DNA of 64,000 bases, from the NCBI GenBank assembly GCA_031264145.1, contig JAISEK010000148.1, forward strand, positions 1 through 64,000, given 5' to 3'. Shown piece after piece: positions 18,174-24,804 of this stretch. The notes under the pieces were generated by a model. It did no database searches and had not been told where the DNA came from. It worked only from the letters and a program-made list of their open reading frames with translations. The stretch is from Deltaproteobacteria bacterium. Lineage in GTDB: Bacteria; Desulfobacterota; Desulfarculia; Adiutricales; Adiutricaceae. Position 1 is the stretch's first letter. Every line of letters starts with the position of its first letter. Position numbers and translations under genes: made by a program.

Positions 18174-19124
18174 ATGGCAGTCAAAGCAAATTATGTAAAA
18201 ATAGGTATTTTTACCATATCGGCCCTGGCCATTCTGACCGCCGCCGTGCTATACTTCGGTCTCAGCAGCGCCTTCAAGCCCTCCCTGGACTGCCAGACCT
18301 ACTTCAACCACACGGTCCAGGGCCTGGCCCCGGGGTCGTCGGTCAACTTCAGGGGCTTCAAGGTCGGCCAGGTGTCCAACATCGCCCTGCCGATCCTTCC
18401 TGGGTCCTCGGGCCAGCTCATGGTCAGGGTCGAGTTCACGGTGGAGCCGTCCCTCCTGATCGGCCGGGAGGGAGTCAGCGTGGGCGACGCCAGGGGCCTC
18501 CTGGAGCGGGAGATCGCCAACAAGCTCAGGTGCTTCCTCTCCTACCAGGGCGTTTCCGGACTGAGCTACCTGAACCTGGACTACCTCGACGGCGACAGCG
18601 CCGACGAGCCCGTCCCCAGGGAGGACACGGACAAGCTGGTCATCCCCAGCGCCAGGGGGGCCGTCCTGGCCATCGGCGACTCGCTCTCCAAGGTCCTCCG
18701 GTCACTCTCGGGGGTGGACTTCGAGAAATTGAACGATTCCCTGGCCGCGACCCTCGGTTCGGTCAAGGACCTCTCGGAGACCGTCAACTCCGATCTCCAC
18801 GTCCTCTCCCTGACCATGGGCCAGGCCCTCGCCAGCCTGGAGGAGGCCTCGGGCGATTTCTCCAGGCTGGCCAACAGGCTTTCCCGCGACCTGGAGGCCC
18901 TGGATCTGGCCACCAAGTCGTCCGAGCTGGCCTCCTCGCTCAGGCGCCTGGCCGGCGTCCTCAAGGAGGCCGAGTCCCTGACCAGGTCCACCAGGGCCAG
19001 CCTCCCGGCGACGCTGGAAAACATGCGGGTCATGTCCGAAAACCTCCGGGAGGTATCCGAGATGGCCAGGCGCTACCCAAGCCAGATACTCTTCGGGCAA
19101 CCTCCGCTGGAGATGAACAAATGA
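18174..19124 (+). CDS. mlaD: MCE-domain lipid transport protein MlaD
   Basis: This 316-residue protein starts MAVKANYVKIGIFT, followed by one inner-membrane anchor helix (about 11-31) and the MCE domain (about 38-120: YFNHTVQGLAPGSSVNFRGF, KVGQVSNIAL). It matches MlaD/PqiB/YrbD proteins that form periplasmic hexameric rings carrying lipid. After the MCE domain a long helical, coiled-coil-like region (about 165-310) should form a tube across the periplasm. E. coli MlaD is only 183 residues, so this is the longer type. It overlaps the lipoprotein gene by ATGA. Start codons of the liv and mla groups share the same bias. Confidence 0.92.
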   Translation: MAVKANYVKIGIFTISALAILTAAVLYFGLSSAFKPSLDCQTYFNHTVQGLAPGSSVNFRGFKVGQVSNIALPILPGSSGQLMVRVEFTVEPSLLIGREGVSVGDARGLLEREIANKLRCFLSYQGVSGLSYLNLDYLDGDSADEPVPREDTDKLVIPSARGAVLAIGDSLSKVLRSLSGVDFEKLNDSLAATLGSVKDLSETVNSDLHVLSLTMGQALASLEEASGDFSRLANRLSRDLEALDLATKSSELASSLRRLAGVLKEAESLTRSTRASLPATLENMRVMSENLREVSEMARRYPSQILFGQPPLEMNK

Positions 19125-19783
19125 GCCTTCCTCCGCAGCGGGCCAGGATCCTGGCCAGGCCTCTTGGGGTGGCCGCCGTCCTGGGGCTCCTTCTCCTCTC
19201 GGCCTGCGGCCTCTCCAGGCCCTACCCGGCCATCCGCTCCTTCACCCTTGAGCCGCCGGCCCCAGACCCCGCCCCGGCCGCGGCCAAGAACCGCCGGCCC
19301 CTCCTCGTCCAGGTCTCCCCTGGCGGGGCTGCCCCCCAGTACGAGACGGCCAAGCTGATCTACCGGATAGGCCCCAACGAGTTCCGGGGGGACTTCTACA
19401 ACGAGCTGGTGGGCCTGCCCGCCCGCCTGGTGGCGGATCGGCTGGCCGCCTTCCTGGACCGGCGGAGCCCCCTGGTCCAGGCCAGCCAGGGGATTGGCGC
19501 CCGCGCCCCCGACCTTTCCCTGGACGTGTACCTCCTGGCCTTCCACGGCGACTACACCCAGAGCCCCCCCCTGGCCGTGGTCGAGGCCAAGATCTCCCTG
19601 ACCGATCTGAGGCGCGGCCGATCGAAGGGCCTGTTTTCCAAGACCTATTCGGGCCTGGCGGTCCTCCCGGCCGACCCGCCAGACCGTCCGGCCGACCAGG
19701 CCAGGGGCCTGGCCGAGGCCCTGGCCCCGATCCTGGCCGAGGTCCTTGCCGACCTGGAGCGAAGCCTCCGTGGCCAGCCCTGA
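19121..19783 (+). CDS. PqiC/YmbA-like outer-membrane lipoprotein of MCE system
   Basis: This 220-residue protein starts at the ATGA overlap with mlaD. Its signal peptide ends in the lipobox LLSAC, so Cys at about residue 29 would be lipidated. The mature part begins YPAIRSFTLEPP and contains LLVQVSPGGAAPQYET and YNELVGLPARLVADRLAAFL, the pattern of the ABC-type transport auxiliary family (PqiC/YmbA, PF03886). Such lipoproteins dock the MCE tunnel at the outer membrane. The track ORF starting at 18530 is mostly shadow. Confidence 0.88.
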   Translation: MSLPPQRARILARPLGVAAVLGLLLLSACGLSRPYPAIRSFTLEPPAPDPAPAAAKNRRPLLVQVSPGGAAPQYETAKLIYRIGPNEFRGDFYNELVGLPARLVADRLAAFLDRRSPLVQASQGIGARAPDLSLDVYLLAFHGDYTQSPPLAVVEAKISLTDLRRGRSKGLFSKTYSGLAVLPADPPDRPADQARGLAEALAPILAEVLADLERSLRGQP

Positions 19784-19814
19784 GCCCCCGCAGGGCCGCG
19801 AAGGTAAGCCGCCC

Positions 19815-21425
19815 ATGACCGCCCCATCCGGCGGCGGGCCCTGGGGCCCAGTCCCACTCCTGCTGGTCCTCGGGGCCCTCCTGGGCCTGGCCGTGGCCCC
19901 GGAATACCCCGGCTTCTGGGTCATCCCCCTGGCCGCGGCCCTGGCCGTCCGGCTGGCCAGTGGCCCCCGGGCCCTCCTGGGGGATCTGGCCAGCCTGGCC
20001 GGCCACCGGAAAAAGGCCGTCCCGAGGCTGGCCCTGTTCCTGGCCCTGGCCCTCCTGGCCGGGAGCCTGAGGACCCTGCCTGTCCTTCCCCTGGGGGCCC
20101 CACCAGAGGCCACCCTGCCCCCGGAGACCCTGGCCCTCCTGGGCCGCCTCAGGGTGCCGGTCGCGCTCGAGGCCCGCCTGGGCCGCCGGACGGCCCGCGG
20201 GCCGGCCGGCCACCTAATGGATCTCTACGCCCGGGCCTCGGGGCTGGTGACGGCCACCGTCTCCCTGGCCGAGGGGCAGGCCGACGACATGGAGGGCGGT
20301 CTGAGGGTGGCCAGGCCGGACACCCTCTCCATCAGGGCCGAGGGCTTCTCCGAGACCGTGAGCCCAATCAGCCGGGAAGCCATCGACGCCAGCCTCAGAC
20401 GGATGCTGGCCCCCAACCGCCTGGTCTACAACCTCATGGGTGACGGCGAGAAGTCCGTGCTGGACGAGAGCTTCCAGGGGCTGAGCCTGTGGGCCGGGGC
20501 CCTGGAGGAGGCCCGGATCTTCGTCCAGGACCTGGCCTGGCCCGGCCCCGGCCTCCCGCCAGTGGCCCAGGCGGCGGACGCCCTGGTCCTGGCCGGGCCC
20601 CGGATGCCCCTGGGGCGGGAGCGGGAGACGGCCCTGGTCGATTTCGTCGCCGCCGGCGGCCGGCTGCTGGTCCTCCAGGATCCCCTGGTCTCGGGCCTCG
20701 ACCCCGGCGCGCTGGCCAGCTTCGGCCTGGACATGCCCAGGGGCCTGGTGGTCGACCCGGAGGCCGCCTGGGCCGGGACCGACGACCGCTTCATAGTCTG
20801 CCGCGACTTCCCGGCCCACCCCATCACCCTGGGCCTAGAGCAGCCCGTGGTCTGGCCACTGGCCGGGTCCCTGGCCCTGTCGGGCCAGGAGGGCCAGGAG
20901 GGCGGGGCACAGGAGGACATTCCGGTCCTGAGGCTTTCCGGGGACACGGCGGCCCAGGCCGGCCCGGAAACGCCAGAGCCGGCCCGCCTGGGGCCAGAAA
21001 TCCTCTTCCACACCTGGGCCGTGGCCCTGTCCTCCCAGGCCTCCTGGCTGGAGACCGACACGGCCTCCATCGCCAGGGGCGGCCACCGCTTCCAGTCCGG
21101 CCAGGACCAGGCCGGTCCCCTGGTCCTGGCCACGGCCACGACGGTGGCCGGCGGGGGGCGCCTGGCCCTTCTGGCCGACGCCGACCTGGCCGCCAACGGC
21201 TTCATCGCGCATGGCGGCAACCTGGCCTTCCTGAACAACGCCCTCCATTGGCTCCTGGGCGCGGAGGACGATCTGGGACCGGCCGCCAGGGGGGGCATGG
21301 CCCTGGACATCGACGGCCGGCGGGCCAGGCTCCTCTTCTGGCTGCCCACGGTCTTCTGGCCCCTCCTGGCCCTCACGGCCTGGTACGCCCTCCACCGCCG
21401 ACGCCAAAGGGCGACGTCCCTCTGA
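19815..21425 (+). CDS. GldG-like ABC transporter auxiliary protein, orphan
   Basis: This 536-residue protein starts at the ATG after GAAGG; the track start at 19746 is longer and overlaps the lipoprotein. There are two N-terminal membrane helices (about 12-55) and a third near 85. A periplasmic Rossmann-like region follows (ADALVLAGPRMPLGRE, FVAAGGRLLVLQDPLVSG, LLADADLAANGF), and a final helix lies near 515 with a basic tail. This is the layout of GldG/ABC_transp_aux proteins. Those normally sit with an ATPase and a permease (GldA/GldF). No such partners are present here; instead it closes the MCE operon. Its function is unproven. Confidence 0.72.
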   Translation: MTAPSGGGPWGPVPLLLVLGALLGLAVAPEYPGFWVIPLAAALAVRLASGPRALLGDLASLAGHRKKAVPRLALFLALALLAGSLRTLPVLPLGAPPEATLPPETLALLGRLRVPVALEARLGRRTARGPAGHLMDLYARASGLVTATVSLAEGQADDMEGGLRVARPDTLSIRAEGFSETVSPISREAIDASLRRMLAPNRLVYNLMGDGEKSVLDESFQGLSLWAGALEEARIFVQDLAWPGPGLPPVAQAADALVLAGPRMPLGRERETALVDFVAAGGRLLVLQDPLVSGLDPGALASFGLDMPRGLVVDPEAAWAGTDDRFIVCRDFPAHPITLGLEQPVVWPLAGSLALSGQEGQEGGAQEDIPVLRLSGDTAAQAGPETPEPARLGPEILFHTWAVALSSQASWLETDTASIARGGHRFQSGQDQAGPLVLATATTVAGGGRLALLADADLAANGFIAHGGNLAFLNNALHWLLGAEDDLGPAARGGMALDIDGRRARLLFWLPTVFWPLLALTAWYALHRRRQRATSL

Positions 21426-21869
21426 CCATGGCGCCGGCGGCAGGGCCGGACCCCATCCCCGAAGGCCGGCCCGTCGCCCGGCAAGGCGCCGGCGCCCAGG
21501 GGCGTCGCCCGCCAGATCCCGGCCAGCGGGGGCCGGCGGGACGGTCGGTCTCCCAGCTAAGAGGCTTGACGGGCGCGGCCCAACGGACTCGGGCAACTCT
21601 CCCGGGAGCCTCACCTGGCAGGCCGCACGGACGCCGCCGGGGAGGATGGAACCAAGTCGCCAAGAGACAGTCAGGCTCGGCGCAATAATCTGTAGTCCCC
21701 GAGAGATTTCCTGCCAGCCCAACCGCATGGCGTCCCAACATGCTTGCCAGAGCTTGAAATAGGTCGTTTTTCGAAAAGCCTCTGGCATTTTGCCTCCGAA
21801 TGTTCTGTATTTGTTGGTAGATTAATTATACCAACAAACGGGGGCCGCCATGAATATCGCCCACGAAAG
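21426..21869. other. Intergenic region after the MCE cluster
   Basis: Roughly 440 bp. The first 260 bp are GC-rich with no recognised protein; the remainder shifts to mixed composition leading into a rhuM remnant. No terminator with a U tract was seen. Confidence 0.4.
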
Positions 21870-22276
21870 GAGGCGCGGCGGCGGTTCGGACGCAACTACT
21901 TCTACGGGCTGCTCGAAGGGATACGTGAAATCCGGGCAAACGAACGCAGCGCCTACCAGAAAATAGCCGACGTGTCCGAGCAGTGCGGCTATGGCTACGA
22001 CAAGGACAGCGAGACGACCAGGGCATTCCACGCATTCGCACAGAACAAGCCCCACTTAGCCGTGGCGGGCAAGACCGCTGCAGAGCTTATCCCCGAGCGT
22101 GCCAGCATAGGCCAGCCGACGATGGGCTTGACCACCCGGAAATAGACGCGCCGCTGGGGAAGATACTCAAACGAGACATCGGCATTGCGGAGAACTATCT
22201 GAACGAAAAGGAAATGATGCGGCTCGACCGCCTTGTGGCCATGTTCATCGACCACGCCGAGCTGAGGACGGCGTAG
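21870..22276 (+). pseudogene. RhuM-family protein, central fragment, frameshifted
   Basis: Frame 1 reads GRNYFYGLLEGIREIRANER, then YQKIADV, DKDSETTRAFHAFAQNK and GKTAAELIPERA, ending at a stop at 22145. Frame 2 continues with APLGKILKRDIGIAENYLNE and LDRLVAMFIDHAEL. Together these match the middle of RhuM virulence-associated proteins (about 330 residues). The N-terminal DNA-binding-like part and the C-terminus are missing, and at least one frameshift separates the halves. A different RhuM remnant lies at 52525-52860. Confidence 0.75.
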
Positions 22277-22615
22277 CCATCCATGGGTACGCAGGACTGG
22301 TTGAACTGGACGGGTAACCTTGCGGCAACATCGTCAGGCCGCCGGGCAGGGCGCTGCCGGCACCCAGCTGGTCCAGCCTGGAGTCCATTTAGCCATAAAT
22401 ACTTAAAAGGGAACAGGCCGTATTGCTAAACGTATGGTCAGGAGAAACATGACCGGAGAAGGGTACTACAACGAAAATTTATCACAAGCAAAACACTAGC
22501 CATAAAAAGATAACTAAATTTATTAAAATCATAATGTTGATAAGAAAAGCTGCGGCGTTGAAAGTCAAAATCCCAGTCAAAAACCCCGCTGACTGGTTTG
22601 AGGAGGTATATAAAA

Positions 22616-22834
22616 ATGGGTTTTCTGACCAGCGATGACATCCACGATCCCGAGGTCGTGCGCGCGAAAGGGATTGACTCCCTGACCCAGGTGCTTGGCC
22701 CTGTAGGCATGGTGGCCTTCATGCGCCTTTACGAGCCTGGCGAGGGTGACTATACGGAGTCAAGACACATATACCAGGACGGCGTGCGTTGCGAGACCTA
22801 CGAGGAGCTGAGGGCACTGTTGGATAAGGACTAG
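22616..22834 (+). CDS. Small conserved-looking protein of unknown function
   Basis: This 72-residue protein starts at the ATG 8 bases after a strong GAGGAGG; the track start at 22598 lies before the RBS. It contains GIDSLTQVLGPVGMVAFMRL and YEPGEGDYTESRHIY. I recall the pattern GPVGM..F...E.G.GDYT..R from short bacterial proteins often found in accessory regions, but cannot name a family or function. It is acidic and soluble. A perfect hairpin follows 24 bp after its stop. An antitoxin-like or regulatory role is a guess. Confidence 0.65.
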   Translation: MGFLTSDDIHDPEVVRAKGIDSLTQVLGPVGMVAFMRLYEPGEGDYTESRHIYQDGVRCETYEELRALLDKD

Positions 22835-22858
22835 GAGGCCTGATTTGGCGGCAAGACA

Positions 22859-22920
22859 TCAGAAACAATGAAGGACCCCACTGGAAACACAGATCCCGTG
22901 GGGTCCTTCATTGTTTCTGA
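22859..22920. terminator. 23-bp perfect inverted repeat, possible bidirectional terminator
   Basis: The left arm 22859-22881 and right arm 22898-22920 are exact reverse complements (core AATGAAGGACCCCAC), with a 16-base loop. It sits between the small plus gene and a possible minus ORF, so it may terminate both. No long U run follows; a short T-rich stretch lies after the right arm. Confidence 0.6.
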
Positions 22921-22963
22921 GTTTCTCAAAAATGAAAAGCCACCACGGGGGCTTCGATGTCTA

Positions 22964-23158
22964 TCAGGTTATCAGGAACTCAATCGCAAGGCCGACACAA
23001 GGACTATAGCGCAACCCAAGCCATTCGGCGTCGTTCTCATACCTATCTCTGATCCATATGGCGAAGATCCAGGACGTGGCGGTGAAAAAAGAATGCCTGG
23101 CTTGCATGAAAAATGCTGCGATCATGCTTATGACGAGAAGCGTCACACCCACTGTCAT
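22964..23158 (-). CDS. Possible small membrane protein or fragment
   Basis: This 64-residue ORF reads MTVGVTLLVISMIAAFF at its start, a membrane helix, with a second amphipathic stretch FFTATSWIFAIWI. It has no clear Shine-Dalgarno. The 23-bp hairpin lies just downstream. I do not recognise it. The overlapping plus ORF 22868-23221 is judged a shadow because it starts inside the hairpin. Confidence 0.35.
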   Translation of the reverse strand: MTVGVTLLVISMIAAFFMQARHSFFTATSWIFAIWIRDRYENDAEWLGLRYSPCVGLAIEFLIT

Positions 23159-23178
23159 CGATCACCATACCTAAAAAG

Positions 23179-23290
23179 CTACTTTCCGAACAAACCGGTA
23201 ATTATCCATGCGATAGTGTAAGCAGCGGCAGATGCTATTACAGGAGTTGTAGTATACGCTAAGCCATCATCTTTACGCAAGAATAATACA
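23179..23290 (-). pseudogene. C-terminal remnant of a membrane protein
   Basis: On the minus strand, an open frame ending at TAG (23179-23181) encodes LRKDDGLAYTTTPVIASAAA and then YTIAWIITGLFGK. This has protein-like hydrophobic composition but no start context; upstream the frame runs into unrelated GC-rich DNA at about 23300. It is likely the 3' end of a gene truncated by rearrangement. Confidence 0.35.
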
Positions 23291-23546
23291 ACACTACGCC
23301 CCCGGCCATCAACGACTCCACGGAGCCCTTTCCACCCTCAGCCCAGTTCCCCTGGCCAATCTTACCTGGCCCAGCCAAGGGCGGCACCATGGCCTGACGG
23401 CCTCCCGTTCACCAATGCCGCGCCATCTCTTCCCTGGCATCCAGGGACAATCTGGGAAATCACGGCGATGGCGCACGGTATTGACGCCGCGCACGGGGAA
23501 GGCGACGTGTTTTTCCCCACAGGGTGGAGGGACCTGGCGCCTGGTC

Positions 23547-24770
23547 CTAGTCATCCTCGGGGAAGCGCTCCCTGATCTTCCGGAGTATCGGCCGGATGGC
23601 CAGGAAGGACTCGATGACCGCTGGGTCGAAATGGTGGCCGCTTTCCTGCTCCATGATCTGGACGGCCAGGGACTCGTCGAATGGTTCCTTGTACGTCTTG
23701 CGGCTGCTCAGGGCGTCAAAGACATCGGCCACCGCCAGAATCCTGCCGTAGATGGATATATCCTCCCCCTTCTTGCCCTGGGCCGGCCGGCCATGGCCGG
23801 CCGGCCCGCCGTCGGTCTTGGGCCCGGGGTAGCCCAGGCCGTCCCAGCGCTCGTGGTGGTCGATGATGATGCTGTGGGCCAGCCGGTCGAGAGGGGAGCG
23901 GTTCGCGGCGTACAGCTTGGCTCCCACCAGGACGTGCCCCTCCATGACCTCGCGCTCGAGCCTGTCGAGACGGCCGGGCTTGTTGAGGATGTGGCTGGGG
24001 ATCCAGGCCTTGCCCACGTCGTGGAGCATGGCCGCCAGCGGGAGGATGTTGAGGACGTGCTCGCGCTCCTTGGACGGCACCCTGTTCCTCTGGGACCAGT
24101 TCCTGTAGATGGCCGTGGTCAGCGAGGCCACCCTCTGGACATGGGCGGAGGTCTCCGTGTAGTCGTGGATCTCGACCAGCCTGAGGCTGTTCAGGACCGA
24201 GGCGTGGAGCATGAGGGCCTTTTCCAGGGCCATGGCCGCATGCCGGGCCAGGAGCGTTAGGCTCAGCTCCTCGCCCTTGCCGAACTCGGTCACCTGACCG
24301 GCCGGGTCCATCGGGTTTATGACCTGCAGGACCCCCAAGAGGTCATCGAGGGGGGTGACCAGTGGCAGGGACATGACGGTCTGGCAGACGTAGTTGTTGG
24401 AGCTGTCGATGTTCTTCTGGTGCTGGAAGGGGGCGTCGAGGTCGATGTTGTCGGTATTGTTGACCGTGAGGACGGTCCTGTTGGCGGCGGCGTAGCCGGC
24501 CAGGGTCGTGGGGCCTATATCTATGGACGTGCCCATGAACGGGAGATCCCCTGACTCGGGGACCAGGCGCTCGAGATAGTCGTTCTGGACTGAGGCAAAC
24601 CTGAGCCGCCCACCGGAGACCATGTAGATGGTCCCTGCCTCGGCCATGACCATCTTGCGGGCACTGGCCAGGATCCTGGCGAGGAGAAGGTCGACGTCCA
24701 CCAGCCCGTTGAAGCCCGCCGCCAGATGCGCGGCCTGTCTGTCCTGTCCTTCCAGTTCTTCATGGATCAA
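23547..24770 (-). CDS. GAF and HD-GYP domain cyclic-di-GMP phosphodiesterase
   Basis: I choose the TTG at 24770, 8 bases after AAGGAGG. The listed start at 24848 would overlap the kinase gene. The protein is about 407 residues. A GAF-like domain occupies about 20-200 (AEAGTIYMVSGGRLRFAS, VLTVNNTDNIDLDAPFQ, LLGVLQVINPMD). The HD-GYP domain follows (HDVGKAWIP, KPGRLDRLEREVMEGH, HHERWDGLGYPG, RILAVADVFDALSSRKTYKE, HHFDP). All metal-binding residues and the GYP motif are present, so it should hydrolyse c-di-GMP. It follows the hybrid kinase by 34 bp in the same direction, suggesting joint control of motility or biofilm state. Confidence 0.88.
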   Translation of the reverse strand: MIHEELEGQDRQAAHLAAGFNGLVDVDLLLARILASARKMVMAEAGTIYMVSGGRLRFASVQNDYLERLVPESGDLPFMGTSIDIGPTTLAGYAAANRTVLTVNNTDNIDLDAPFQHQKNIDSSNNYVCQTVMSLPLVTPLDDLLGVLQVINPMDPAGQVTEFGKGEELSLTLLARHAAMALEKALMLHASVLNSLRLVEIHDYTETSAHVQRVASLTTAIYRNWSQRNRVPSKEREHVLNILPLAAMLHDVGKAWIPSHILNKPGRLDRLEREVMEGHVLVGAKLYAANRSPLDRLAHSIIIDHHERWDGLGYPGPKTDGGPAGHGRPAQGKKGEDISIYGRILAVADVFDALSSRKTYKEPFDESLAVQIMEQESGHHFDPAVIESFLAIRPILRKIRERFPEDD

Positions 24771-24804
24771 GGGGCTTCCTCCTTGGCCTATGCCCCACGG
24801 CGTC

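Noticed and set aside
22868-23221. 117-aa plus ORF after the small 72-aa gene
   Set aside because: It starts inside the perfect hairpin and has no RBS. The minus frame looks more protein-like.
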